A stretch of DNA of 64,000 bases, taken from assembly GCA_022496805.1 (NCBI GenBank), contig CM040094.1, positions 7,773,501 to 7,837,500 on the forward strand, read 5' to 3'. Within the stretch, counting starts at the first letter, position 1; every line of letters starts with the position of its first letter. The position numbers were made by a program, and so were the translations under genes. Source of the DNA: Pohlia nutans (Eukaryota > Streptophyta > Bryopsida > Bryales > Mniaceae). The notes beneath the pieces were generated by a model. The model saw only the letters and a list, made by a program, of their open reading frames with translations, made no database searches and had not been told where the DNA came from. Below are positions 23,422 to 35,579 of the stretch, piece after piece.

Positions 23422-26400
23422 CTTGTCTCCACTAATGTACAAAAAAACCAATTGTAAATAGGTTCATACAACTCAAGATAGACTTTGTATTTGGAAGTGA
23501 GGTAACTTACTATTTGTAGCGTGATTGGTATGTTTGTTTGTAGAGTAGGGTACAACGAACTTCCAAATTTCTTGTGTTTTTTCAAAAATTATTTATTTCC
23601 CTTACAATACTTATTTTTTGTGATGTACAACTAAAATTGTTCCCTTATGCAATCTCAATCAATCAAATTAAATTTCACTTAGAGTAGTCCAAGAATCTAT
23701 TTAAAATGATTTTTCTTTTTCTTTTTTGTTGGTTTAAATGATAATAAATTTGAAAAGATTGGTGAAGAATTTTAAAAATTGAAATAGGCAAACACATAGG
23801 AAACATATGCGCTTACATCTCCTCTTGCAAAGTTGATAGCCCAATAGCCCAAAAAAGTTGCAAAATTTACGCTACAAAAATTGGTCGCACGTACCTAAAT
23901 TTTGTTAAAATAATATTTTTTAAATTCTAATTGAAGTTTATAAAATTGATTGCACCATCATATTCAACATGAAACTTGCTAGTAAACTACAATATCTGAA
24001 TATATAATGATAGTTTGGTACATGTGAGCAAATATACAATTGTCATACATATGGTGATCAAGGGACATTTAGGAGTATAACAAGCTTTCTAGCTTTTGAA
24101 CTAAGTAGTGAAGACTCTCATACTTTATACTATACAGAGAAGTTAAAAAAATATATTCCATATATATATATATATATATATATATATCAATCAATCATAT
24201 TACTATAGTATTTGATATAGCTTAGTTTTATTTTTATGTGTTTTTATATAACAACTAAACACTATATCATATTTAAATTAATATTATCATCCTGTTAGCT
24301 TGAAATGTATGTATTAGTAGCATAACTTTTAGTGGCCTTTGTGTCCACTACCTTTCGTTTATGCACTTTGTTCATCACTTTGAACCTCCATGAAGTATTG
24401 TTAGGTGTTCATGGATAATGCATGCTATTGAATGTTTTGAGTATACTAGTATCTAAATTTTATCTATATTCAGCTATATAGAGTTATGTAACATTGTGAC
24501 GATACGATGTTGTACATAAAAGTGACATTGAAAGAGTTGTGTTGCAGGAGCTAGGAACGAGGCAAGGAAGCTTTCATTCCAAAAAATTGCACTTATTAGA
24601 GAAATTTGCAAAGTAATTGGACAAGCAATCCTTTTTCAGTACCCCATCCAGACTCATATTTTTCAAAAAGTATTGAAGATTCCTCATATTTTCTCAAATA
24701 GCTTGGAAATAGTGAGTTTAATTGAGTGGGCCGGTACATGAATAGTGAGCCTGGACCTTCACATGCTTGGAATAGTAAGCTTCAGGTGATTCCTATGCGG
24801 TCTACACACTATCACTGCCATCTTTATATGAAAATGATTCATCTAACTTTAGTTTCCGAAAATAAATCTCATGTTTCATTTGTTTTTAAATAAAAATAGA
24901 AAATATGTTTTTTGGGATTTTTCAGGTCTTTAATGTTGATACAAGCTCAAAAACCAAAGTTTTTGCTACTTTATGAATTTCTCTATTGAACTCCTCATTA
25001 TCATATTTGTATGTTACTTTTTGTTAAATAATAAAGTGTGACACTACGACTACTTACAATGGTGAGTTTTGAATTGGGTATGCATGCTCTATAAAGGTTT
25101 GCAAGAGGTGGTACTAAAGAGGGTTGGGTGCCATGCGTCGGTGAGTTCAAATTTGAAGTCCTTTGCTCAACTTGGGGATTGTCAAGGTAGAATGTTTCTA
25201 GTTCTACCTTTGAGTTATTGTATTAAAATGACCAATTTGATTGATCATATTCGAGATCATATTGTATGTGGAGAATAGGTTTGACACATAATATTCCTAA
25301 AAATAAACACTAAATTTTGGAGTTTGTTTTATGATGAAAAAGACAATCTGGAAAAATACTCACAAATGTTGCATTTGCCATACCTCTTTTATTATTATAA
25401 AATAATAATAAATATTTGGCAAAGATGTGTATATCAACCTTGCCATTATACTATGGTATGGTGCAAAAATATAATTCAAATTGAGCTAAATTTTATATCA
25501 CCAAAGTTCAAAGTGAATGTGTTGGTCATAGGTGATGGCCTGATATGGGTATCCCTTCAAGAAATATCTTTTCGGTAAGATAAAAACGTTGGAAAATTAC
25601 AAAAAATAGAGGGTGTTATAAACACTATGGCTGCAACTATATACATGGTGTTAAAGACGGAATTTCTAGCACACATAAAATGAGTTAAACATAATCACAC
25701 TTTGTGAGACGCGTAAAAGTGATACCCATAATAGGCCATTCCTTATTGATCATATCATCATATCGTGATTGCTATGTGTGGCAGCAATGTAGGGAAGTAG
25801 CTATAACGTTGACACCAAGGTTCCTAAATGTTGCCTAAGTAGTTGGAACGATATTTGAGCTACTCCTCCTAAGTTGCTAACAAACATAGCACATGGTGTA
25901 TGATCCTAGTAGTGATAAAATATATAAAATGAAACAAAAAAAATATCTTTTGATGAAAATTTCAAAAATGTTGTAAAACATATGTTTTATAGTACATCTA
26001 AATTTACTCCAAGACCCTCTGGTTCATTAGGGGTTAAACAACCTTCTAATTTCCCTTTGTATATGCTATGACAATAGGGGTTTTACAGGGGCTATAATAA
26101 AAATGATTGGGCATAGACTACATCAAAGAACTACAACAAATGAAATTTAGTACAAGTCAAGTTGCTATAGTTAAAACAATGATATTCTAGTAAAATTAAC
26201 AATAGAACTTAAGTTCTAAAGATTTGTTTTTATTTTTATTTGGAAGTTAAAAGTTCTAGTTTACTATAAACATTCACTTATAAAACTAAACTTTAGAGGT
26301 TAAAAGGACCTTTTTTTACATTATTGATTTAAGTTTGTTAGTTCTTGTGTCTTCAGGGTATACAACATGCTAATAAAACTAAGTAATGTTTTTGGTGTTT

Positions 26401-27700
26401 TTTTGCAATTTAAACTACGCTTTTTTAATTTTTTTAATATTCAACCTACTTTAAAATTTTATTTTAGAATAAAAATTTAGATCCTATAAAGACTTGTGAT
26501 TTTCGTTTTTGAAAACAAAAATTTGAGATTAAAAGTGAGGGAAGATATCTTTGAATGTGCTCTAGTATATAGTATATAGTTGGGAGATTGAGCTCGTAAC
26601 TCAAACCCTTAGGGTTTTACACTAAGAGCTAGTGCTAATTTGTTTTGTTTTTCATTAAAGAACTTGAGTGCTTTATGTCTTTTTCTTTTCTTTTTCTTTT
26701 CTTTTTTGGTTGGAGATTGAATTGTAGATTTTGGAAGTTTGTAACGGTTGATTTAGAAGATATTGCCATAAACATGTTATTTTATTAGAAATTATTACTT
26801 ATAAACTAGCATTTTCTATTCAATTGTCAAAAATATGGGTTTTACATGTATTCAAATAAATTGGGAAAATATTGAGATGTTGTTAGCTTGCATTCTCTTT
26901 CTATCTGCTCTAGCCCTTTTTATTCAATATGTAATAAAAGTCATCTTTCAAATGAAATATGGATTTGATTAGGTTTACGTTTTCTATTTTGTGAATTTTT
27001 CAAAGAAGAAAGCCACTATTTACTACAACTAGTAAACAAATTGATAGAATAGAAATTCGATTTTAACACTAGGCATTGATAGCATTTGACATACTAATTT
27101 ACATCTTTTAGCAAAGCTCACCAAGATTTTTTTTGGGACCAAAATAGAATGTCAATTTGATATTGAGTAGTTAGCAAAACTTTTATTTATGAAAATCACA
27201 AGTGAAGCATTAAAGAGCTCTTTTCCAAGAAATTATGATAATGCAAAAATGATAAAATCCATCGATAAGGTTATTTTCTTCCTAACCTAAAGGCAGCTCT
27301 CACGGATTCTCGTCTAAAATGCATATAGTATAAACTTATGTGGTACAAGTACAAAATAGTTGTACATAATACAAACACCCTCGACAATGTTATCAAATAT
27401 GATTGTACTCATGCCTTACATATTAGTCAATACCATTACCAATTCAACAATGGTCTAAACACAATAATCAAAATTCAAATTTACATACATTTATGATCAA
27501 CAAAGGTCAATTTAAACCTCTAAAGGATCAAGGATTTATAGTTTTAAATTTTTTTATGTTACTAGAATCAATGAAGAATATAGCACATGTTAAATAAAAA
27601 AATTGAATATTGAATAGCCAAGGAAGTCTACATCTCGGTCTACATAAAACCCCAATAAAGCCAATCTAATAACAAGAAATACACTTATTTGGATGCTTGT
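23422..27700. other. AT-rich desert with old dispersed repeats
   Basis: No convincing gene. It contains an (AT)n tract at about 24160-24187. A segment at about 25620-25745 (ATGGCTGCAACTATATACATGG to GGCCATTCC) recurs in tandem at 58055-58240. A right terminus of a TTAA element (TTCATTAGGGGTTAA) ends near 26037. Confidence 0.5.
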
Positions 27701-27702
27701 AG

Positions 27703-27829
27703 GGTGCACAATCATGGATGGATGAGAAAGCACTTGTCATCCATGCACCGTTGTTCCTCATCACTCATCACCGTCTCTATTGTGACAACGATCGTTGCGC
27801 TCTTCAATTTGCTCCGGTCTTACTTCAAG
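27703..27829 (+). pseudogene. Orphan exon-like segment
   Basis: A GC-richer 127-bp island in the desert lies between an acceptor (GCTTGTAG) and a donor (CAAG|GTACAA). One frame is open for 42 codons and reads protein-like (SWMDEKALVIHAP, HHRLYCDNDRCALQFAPVLL). I do not recognise the family and see no neighbouring exons. It is probably a captured or relict exon. Confidence 0.3.
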
Positions 27830-28988
27830 GTACAAATTCCTGCATTTCGCTTGCTTGATTTTCTCCATTCTGATAACAATCAAGGTTTCATTTGGTATTT
27901 CTTCTGAAAAATACCAGTGGCATGTACCTCAAAAGTGAGTGAGAGACATGTGTAAATAGGATTGCAGTGGGTGGTAGGATGTATCTTGTATCTCTAGGTT
28001 GTATAGGAGTAAAATGAGCGTTTCCGATATTTTTATAGTGTTTATGTTGGTGTCGAGGTTGATGTTTTGAGTAGTATTTTGTTAGTAAGTTAATATTCTG
28101 TTCGATTATAGTTGGATGATTTAGTGGGAAGAGGTTTAGTTTTCAAGTGTTCTTGGTGCTAGTTTGTGGTTATTGGATATATGTATCCAACTCTACGTGT
28201 GTGAACTAGTGGATGTCTTGGCATGGGTCGGAGCAATCTGATGTATAGCTCGCGTAGTAGACGAATTGTTTTGCAATATTCAATCCATTTTCTTCTAATT
28301 TGGTTGGAAATTTGTAGTAAGTTTTAAAGTTAGTTGGTGACATTAAGCGTATATTATTGATAAGGGTAATGTGTTTGATTTTGTATCTTCCTATAAGAAT
28401 TTTCTTTTGTTCAACATTTTTTTATGAACACATGCAAAGTTCACCACTGGTTTTGGTGATACAAAATTTAGTCTCATTTGATTTATATTTTAAAGAGTAT
28501 GATTTATTATTTTAAGACCATAAATCCTTAGTCTTTTAGGAACTAAAACAATAGGATCTTTGAATATTTTTTTATTCAGTAGAAGAGCCAATGACTAACA
28601 AGAGACTACAAAATATTTTTTCTAAATTAATATAGAATCTATTATTTTTTCCCAACTCCACAATTTAATGCATATACATTAAGCATTTACGGATTTAACT
28701 TCAAAGCATGGATATAGTTATTGTTATTAAAATTAAGGAAAATTCAAAGAATTTTTTGATTTGCATATGAAAAAGATTCTAATGTACTAAAGAATATGAA
28801 GTTTAGATAACACATGCAAAAGCTACAATGGGTCAAATTTTTAATAAGAAATGTATCTAATTGTTAATTAAATAGTTATTTTTGAATACAATTTATACAC
28901 TATCTTGAACACATATTTCCAAGCAAAAGAAGTAGTATTTTATTGTCAATGAATTTCATAGGTGATTACTTGTTGACCTCTCTAAATT
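27830..28988. other. AT-rich desert
   Basis: No feature recognised. Confidence 0.4.
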
Positions 28989-29257
28989 GTACCGTAGTAC
29001 CATAGCAGGTTCGTCCTAAAATAATTCTAAAAACAAAAAACGTAAAAATTAGAAAATTTTGAAGACAGAAAAACGAAAATAGAATAAATTAGTTTTTGAA
29101 ATATTTTGTTATTTCTAAGCTATTTAAGGTCATTTTTACTGATTTTTTGCTAAAAAACGAAAATTGAGAAATTCAGTTTTTGAGAGGCGAACCTTATTTT
29201 TTCAAAAAAAAAAATATTCGTTCGCCAGCTCGCAAACCTGCTATGGTGTTACGGTAC
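28989..29257. mobile_element. MITE with GTACCGTAG-type termini (CATAGCAGGTT family)
   Basis: The left end GTACCGTAGTACCATAGCAGG is mirrored by CCTGCTATGGTGTTACGGTAC at the right, giving inverted termini of about 25 bp. Partial or diverged relatives are at 42285-42330, 42808-42900 and 55270-55445, the last inside the methyltransferase gene. The superfamily is unknown. Confidence 0.75.
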
Positions 29258-29994
29258 TTCGTTGGTGTTTTTATTATTTTCACCCTCATAATGATTCAAA
29301 AATAAAATAAAATAATGCAACCTCAAAAGAAATCTAGCCAACCACTTTTTTTGAATGATTCTCATTGCATGAGGTCATGTAAAAATTTGACTAATGAAAT
29401 TCTAATTATCTATGATCTTTTTTACACTACATTTAGTTGAAACACTACATCGTATTTTCTTCGATGCAATCGTAGGAGGGCACTGACCCAAAAATAAACC
29501 AAGCCAAAAATACATTATATGAAAATTCCTCATACCCCTAAAATTTCAAAATCTCATCTATTATTTACATAAATTAACTGGAATTTTCCAAAATCCATTT
29601 TCTTCAAAAATCCATTCATTTACACTTTTTTCACTCACATATACCATGAGAATGCTAATAGTGTGACAATCTATCCATTAAAAAAAGGTAATTAGTTTAT
29701 CTTATTGGTTTTTAAAATTAAATTAATTTCTTTTAATGTTACCTTGATATCTCCCGGACTATACACCCACCAACCGTGTTCTTAATATTGTTAGCAAACT
29801 CTCATCCAAAGTTGTGTCATAATTTACGGACCTACGATGTGAAAATTGTGAATCCTTAATCAAATTTCATCGCCATAAGTTGAATTAAATCATGATTAAA
29901 TTATTCTTGAAAAAATAAAAAAAATAAAAAAATGGTTATATCGCAGGGAACACTTGTCCCAATGACACATGACCACAATAGTATATATTTAGTG

Positions 29995-30360
29995 AGGCAC
30001 CACGGGCCTTGGCTTGGTGGTTGGGGCTCATGGCCCCCAATGAGGAGGTTGTGGGTTCTATTCCCCATGCCAGCGTGGTGCTCACTACCATAGTCCACCC
30101 AACTATAGTGGGGGTCCTTGGACCTTGTTGTATGGGTACCTCAAAGCCCTTTGGGGGGAATACCATGTCCGGTATCTTCAAGGCACTAGTGGCTAGCTAG
30201 GTAGTAGCTTAGTGTGTCACTATAGTGTCCATCCTTGAAAGGGGAGAGTAGTATTGTCCCAATTTCCCCTTGTCCGGTGGGCATCGGATCATTGGCATTA
30301 CGAACGGACACTTCATTCACGCCGGCCTTGTAGAAGGGTCGGAGTTTCTATCTATCTATC
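29995..30360 (+). mobile_element. tRNA-derived SINE, full-length copy 2
   Basis: It is nearly identical to the SINE at 3253-3622, with A-box-like (30010-30024) and B-box-like (about 30053-30066) elements and a TCTA-repeat tail. Target duplications TATTTAGTG at 29986-29994 and 30361-30369 flank it. It is inserted about 120 bp upstream of the SDHAF4 promoter region. Confidence 0.92.
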
Positions 30361-30429
30361 TATTTAGTGTGCCCCACACTAACTAAAATAGTCACACTTC
30401 CAAGTTCCAACATGGCACCGACCTACGAA

Positions 30430-30667
30430 AAGCGAGGGAGGGTCACTGATTGGGCGAACCAGTTTACAAATCCACGTGGCCGTTATTAGGGTTTGTGGAA
30501 TTGCTAGTTCTTCATCGCTTAGCATTTACACGACGCAGTAAGGATTTCGTGGGCTTGGAGATTGCGCGATTGTCGAGATAATCGGAGGTCTTGGAAGGAC
30601 GTTAGGGTTCACGGGTCTGTTTTCCAGGGAGCGGCAAGTGCGTAGAAAAATTCCGAAGAAATTGATG
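30430..30667 (+). promoter_or_regulatory. Promoter and 5'UTR exon of SDHAF4 (inferred)
   Basis: A GC-richer stretch carries a telo-box-type AGGGTTT (about 30489) and TTAGGGTT near 30602, motifs common upstream of plant housekeeping and organelle-protein genes. The exon ends at a canonical donor (GAT|GTAAGTTG) near 30667. The matching acceptor is TTTTTGCCTCAG at 32171, just before the ATG, so the whole 1.5-kb intron lies in the 5'UTR. The transcription start is not determined. Confidence 0.5.
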
Positions 30668-31113
30668 TAAGTTGCGAGTATCTCTTTTGTTTTTATGATT
30701 TCATCGATGGCGGACTAAACACAGCGACTGTTAAATCTTAATTTCAGTTCTGTATCCTTTTCAAATTGAACGAAAACAGTAGCTCTAAATTTTGGATTTG
30801 TGAAGAAAGCGAGAGTTTGATTGTATGGCTCCTTTTTTTTATTTTCGTCGAAGCCTTGTTTGATGCTTTTTAATGGTCACGTATTTGGTGATGTGAGAAA
30901 TCACGCAGTGTTTAATTGTATCTGATTTCGAGGGTTTTGCAATTGGTAGGTTTCTGTACCGCAGTTTTCTAGGTCCAAATTATTTGTATGACTTCAATTT
31001 TATAGCAATTACATGGCTTATCCAGAAAATTTAGTAATATCGTCATTTTCAATTGCTAATATTGAAAAAGAAAACAATCTTTCAAAAGCTCAGTTATGTT
31101 TACAGTGCTGTTT

Positions 31114-31352
31114 TTAACCCCTAAAGGACCATAAGGCCACCAGGTGGCTCCTGTTTTTTTCAGTGATTTTGAGTAGGCTTTATATAAACTCTTTTTTGTT
31201 ATTTTTATTTTTATTTTTAATTCAACATATGTAATATTCTTCACTGATTCTACTGATATAAAATTTGGTCCCATGCAAATTATAATTTTTAGAATATGAT
31301 CGTTTAAACTTGTCATTTTAAAACCATGAATCCTTGGTCCTTTAGGGGTTAA
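31114..31352. mobile_element. TTAA-flanked MITE, family A copy 1
   Basis: The left end TTAACCCCTAAAGGACC and right end GGTCCTTTAGGGGTTAA are perfect inverted repeats including TTAA. A palindrome GGCCACCAGGTGGC lies just inside the left end. It sits in the 5'UTR intron of SDHAF4. No bases beyond TTAA are duplicated, which supports a TTAA target. Confidence 0.85.
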
Positions 31353-31429
31353 ATTAGAAGGCTTATGCTTGCTGAAAATTTCGAGTTGAGAAACCACATC
31401 CTTTAACAGCACATCATATGAGGAATTTT

Positions 31430-31790
31430 ATTTTGTTCAAATCTGTTTATTTTTTGATCAAGACATGCAACGTTGTTCACTGATCCTGCTGATCAATAAA
31501 AAAATTGGCCCTATCTGAATTATATTCTTTTTACAATATGATCAATGGTAAATCACATCATGTGTAGGGTGCCGAAATCATATTTGCTGTAAGAGTAGGT
31601 TGATTATCTATTGTTGTGTGATAAATTTAGCATGGCAGTTTGTTTGGATCATATGAGCACTTTAATTTTGTTCAATTTCGGTTCTTTTTTTATCAACACA
31701 TACAATGTTCACTGATCCTGGTGATCAATAAAATTTGACCCTGTCTGGATTCTATTATTTTTACAATATGATCAATTAATCATGTGTAGT
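31430..31790. mobile_element. Two decayed family A interiors
   Basis: Segments at about 31430-31560 and 31670-31785 match the interior of family A (GTTCACTGATCCTG, GATCAATAAAA, ACAATATGATCAAT) but lack intact termini. They alternate with a duplicated non-element segment (GTGCCGAAATCATATTTGCTG), which suggests local duplication within the intron. Confidence 0.5.
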
Positions 31791-31863
31791 GTGCCGAAAT
31801 CATATTTGCTGTTGATTATCTATTGCACTCAGTATGTATTTAGCCTGGCAGTGTTTTTTTTGT

Positions 31864-32102
31864 TTAACCCCTAAAGGACCATAAGGCCACCAGGTGGCTC
31901 CTATTTTTTTCAGTGATTTTGAGAAGGTTTTAAGTAGATTCTTTTTCATTATTTTTGTTTTTATTTTTAATTTAACATATGTAATGTTCTTTACTAATTC
32001 CATTAATACAAAATTTGGTCCCATTCAAATTATAATTTTCACAATATGATTGTTTAAACTTGTCATTTTAAAACTATGAATCCTTGGTCCTTTAGGGGTT
32101 AA
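31864..32102. mobile_element. TTAA-flanked MITE, family A copy 2
   Basis: It has perfect TTAACCCCTAAAGGACC termini at both ends in inverted orientation, is close to copy 1, and carries the same subterminal palindrome. It lies immediately upstream of the SDHAF4 coding exon. Confidence 0.85.
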
Positions 32103-32173
32103 CCTATCTTGTGCAACGTACTCCCAATATTTAGTAGAGCATTAACATATGCAATTGTATTTTTGCCTCAGCG

Positions 32174-32494
32174 ATGGCGCTCCAAAGGATGTTTGCCAGG
32201 TTGGCCCTGACTCGCGCATTGACGTGTAAGAGTGCAAGGGCACCATGGCTACAAAGCTCGCGAGCATTCGCCTCAACCGAGCCCTCGAATGACATGGATG
32301 AGAAGAAGGAGGGGGAAGGCCACTGGGTGACGATGGAGGGTGGCGAGGATTCGCATACATCAGACGAGAAAGATGACCAGGACGATGGCGGGTTGGACAT
32401 TAATAATGAGACCGGAGAGGTGGGCGGACCTCACGGCCCTGAACCCACCAGGTATGGAGACTGGGAAAAAGGCGGTCGCTGTTACGATTTCTAG
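32174..32494 (+). CDS. SDHAF4: Succinate dehydrogenase assembly factor 4, mitochondrial
   Basis: A single coding exon of 106 aa starts 3 nt after a 5'UTR intron acceptor. SDHAF4 (yeast Sdh8) is a matrix chaperone that binds the flavinated catalytic subunit of succinate dehydrogenase and promotes complex II assembly. The N-terminus is a plausible mitochondrial presequence (Arg, Ala, Leu and Ser-rich, no acidic residues before about residue 36). The middle is acidic and variable. The C-terminal 26 residues contain the family signature: [16 protein letters not shown], then a final Asp-Phe. Length and plan fit plant SDHAF4 proteins. An AG|GTATGG sequence inside the Thr-Arg-Tyr codons could act as a cryptic donor, but the frame is continuous through it. 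Flanking DNA is unusually rich in TTAA elements. Identity is confident. Confidence 0.94.
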   Translation: MALQRMFARLALTRALTCKSARAPWLQSSRAFASTEPSNDMDEKKEGEGHWVTMEGGEDSHTSDEKDDQDDGGLDINNETGEVGGPHGPEPTRYGDWEKGGRCYDF

Positions 32495-32517
32495 GCTTAA
32501 CCCTTTTCAAAATCAAA

Positions 32518-33360
32518 AGATTATACAATTACACCTGGTAGTTTTATTGCCGAGAGAATGGCCACCTTTGATGAGCGCAGTGATCACCTTAACCCCTAAA
32601 GGACCATAAGGCCTCCAGGGGGCTTCATGTTTTTTTTAGCAGTTTTTAGTAGGTTTTGTGTAGACTTCATTTTGATCAAACTTGTTTGTTTTTTGACCAA
32701 AACATTCAATGTTCTTCACTGATTCTGTAGATATAAAATTTGGTCCAAGCCGAATTATATATTTCACAATATGATCATTTAAATTTGTCATTTTAAAACC
32801 ATGAATCCTTGGTCCTTTAGGGGTTAACCTTTTTGACTTCACCATCAATGCTGTTGTTACGGTAGTTCCTGTTATATGAATCTAGAAAATCTCCGCGTTT
32901 TCTCTGCATGTCAGGTGGAACAGGAGATAGTTCATTTGTACAGAATCATTGAGCAGTCACATGCTAATGGCACAAGCGAAATTCTCCAATTTTGCGATCA
33001 GGTCTTAATCACCTGGTTTATTGCAGAGAGAATGGCCACCTTTGATGATGTTAACCTTTTCTAGTTCCTGTTGTATGAACCTTGGTCACTAATATATGCT
33101 ACTAGTCGGGAATCGTTACGTATCTGACAGAAGGGTTGTTACTATTCTGAAAATACAGATATACCTCGTGTGAGTAAGTTTCTTAGAGAAGCCATGAAAA
33201 ATGAGTGTGTTTGTTTCCTGTAAGGATCAGGAACGGTAGCGGCTTGAGAAAGTCTGCGCGTTTGCATGTCAGGTGGAACATGAGATAGTTCATTTGTACA
33301 GAATCATTGAGCAGTCACATGTCAATGGCACAAGCAAAATTCTCCTCAGGTCTTAACCCC
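32518..33360 (+). repeat. Local duplications downstream of SDHAF4
   Basis: A segment containing GAGAGAATGGCCACCTTTGATG occurs at 32553-32577 and again near 33026-33050. Another segment containing ATAGTTCATTTGTACAGAATC occurs near 32926 and 33286. Each pair differs by presence or absence of a family A element at a TTAA, so the duplications serve as empty sites. They probably belong to the SDHAF4 3' region. Confidence 0.75.
32589..32827. mobile_element. TTAA-flanked MITE, family A copy 3
   Basis: Perfect termini with TTAA on each side. The sequence right of the element (TTAA-CCTTTTT) and the sequence left of it (AATGGCCACCTTTGATG) both recur, without an element, around 33026-33062. The uninterrupted copy reads GATG-TTAA-CCTTTTC, so the site was a single TTAA. 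Confidence 0.88.
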
Positions 33361-33578
33361 TAAAGTACCAAGAAGCCTGAACTAGGCGTCATGTTTTTTT
33401 AGCATTTTTGAGTGAGTTCCTTTGGTTCAAATTTATTTCCTTTCTAAACAGCACATGCAATGTTCTGCACTAATTCTGGTGATAAAAAATTTGGTCCCAT
33501 CGGAACTAAAATTTCCACAATAGAATTATTTGAATCTGTCATTTTAAAACCATGAATCCTTGGTCCTGTAGGGGTTGA
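33353..33578. mobile_element. TTAA-flanked MITE, family A copy 4 (degenerate)
   Basis: The left end is TTAACCCCTAAAGTACC and the right end GGTCCTGTAGGGGTTGA. The left flank (CTCAGGTC) matches the element-free relative near 33001-33008 (ATCAGGTC-TTAA-TCACC). Confidence 0.78.
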
Positions 33579-34689
33579 ATTGAGCATTTATGTATTTATC
33601 TGCATTTGAAGTGTAGAGAATGCATATTGATGGTTTCTGTGAGCATTTCCAAGTTAATGATTGCTGACAAACGAGCGTGGTAATGGTGTCCGAAACTTCT
33701 GTTTTGTAACTTTTGTCTGTTTTAAGTGGAGCCAGTTATTCATTCATCTGTAATTACTTAGCTTATTATTACTGAGTTCCTTCGTTGAGTGTACTACAGG
33801 CTGAGTTTATAAGGGTTGAAATTTGAGGGAAATGGGTTTAAGGAATGCAAGTACCGTAGTGTCGTTTTCTAAGATTTCTTACGTCAGAATAAATCAGCTA
33901 AGGAATAAGCACATGAATTATGTAGCTATTGCCGCCTGATTTGTTGAGTGTCAGGTTCGAATGACTTGTCTCGACTCTTTTGGATGCGCTAACAGTAAGA
34001 TAGATTTTATACTTTGTAAGTTAGCAGTAGTAGTATCTAACTTAGTGCTCAAGTTTAATTGTCAGTGACCACTAGTATCTAATATGCTCTCCAGTGTTTA
34101 ACTGCTCTTCCAAGTGTGCAGAACCCTTTAAACCGTTTTTGAAGTCTTCAGTTGAGATCCTGGAGATGATTGTCTTGTCAGTGGTCTCATGTGTTTGGCA
34201 GGCCTGTGTATGGTAGAATTCCGGAGCAACATCAAAGCGTTTCAGGCAACAGAATTTCCTCATGAATGATAAAGAGACAAGTTGTGATTTTATCATTATT
34301 CCTTCACCTTTTGCAAAGGGTTCTGACTAAGTATTCAGGGGACTCTTTTGTCTAATGTGGCTGTTCCAGATTTGAGCAGACTGGTTTTTTAAACTTTTGT
34401 TGAAAAGCCTATCAGTGTGTATGTGGAATACTTTGAAGAAGATAAAATTGGTATTATCTTTTATAAAAAAGTTTAAAACACTTAAATTAAGGACTAAAAT
34501 GAAAGGTGTATCTTTAGTTACTTTTGGAAGTTGAATGTTGGTGAGAAATAATTAAATTTTGAGGTGCCACATTGGGATTCTTCATATGTTGATTTATGTT
34601 TTGATCAATTCATGTGGCAAAAATATTCAAGTTATATTATTTTATGTCGAAATTGGAGGTTTTACATTGTGATTATCTTCTTTTGACCA
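33579..34689. other. Intergenic or 3' flanking stretch
   Basis: Moderate GC with no protein-like frame. It may include the remainder of the SDHAF4 transcript. Nothing else is recognised. Confidence 0.35.
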
Positions 34690-35227
34690 TATGTACTGTA
34701 TTTCCTTTTGAGAAAACACATATTTAAAGTCTAAAGTTTAAAGATTTTAGTCTAATGAAAAAGTCTTCTCATAAAATTAATCAACCAAAAAATCTCCAAA
34801 AATCACTACACTTAGAGTCTTGCATTTCAATTCATCACAAGAAATTTCATCCACAAATATCTTATTCGGTTGAAAGCATGGTGAACAGATCCATTAAAGT
34901 CATCCGTAGTGTTGAAATTACAACTTTCTTGGTCAAAGGCTATAAATTAAGATAAAAATTCATATATTTAAGTTGTAATTTGGTAGAGCCCTCCATAGTT
35001 CTATTAGGTACTTCAATCCAAAGTCCTAAATTCACCTACATTGATGTTTTAGTTTTTTCCCAACAAATTGATTGATATGATTGCACATTTTGAAGGATTT
35101 TTGTGTTCTCGTGACGAACAATTACAATTCACTAACATTGAGTCTAAATTATGAAATTCAAATATGTTAATAAAGTAATGAAATTATTCTTGAATATAAT
35201 GTGTTCTTTTGGTCCTTTAGGGGTTAA
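34690..35227. mobile_element. Remnant of family B plus an isolated TTAA right terminus
   Basis: 34690-34935 matches the interior of family B (for example CAACCAAAAAATCTCCAAAA and CACTACACTTAGAGT). At 35210-35227 GGTCCTTTAGGGGTTAA is an intact right terminus. Whether they belong to one element is unclear. Confidence 0.5.
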
Positions 35228-35579
35228 AAGACAATTTCCTATAATTGGATTGTGAAAACAAGTTTGGAATTGTGCCCTAGGGATTGAAAATGGCAGCATT
35301 GAAGTGAATATTTTGGAGTTCAAAATATTAGTTTTTGACCTCAAAAACAATCAGAAAAGTTGGGCGAGACTATTTTGGTGTCATTTGACACCAAGGGCTG
35401 CATACATGTCATTCTAGTGTCATTTTATCTATACTAGGTTGGTATGGAGGTGAGCACCAAATTATCTTAATTGCATTTCAATGCACCACCATGGCACCAT
35501 GTTCACATGCCTTGAAGTTCCTGATGAAGGGCTTTGAGAGGGTCTCAGCATTGTAGCATAAACTAACCTTTCATTTTCT

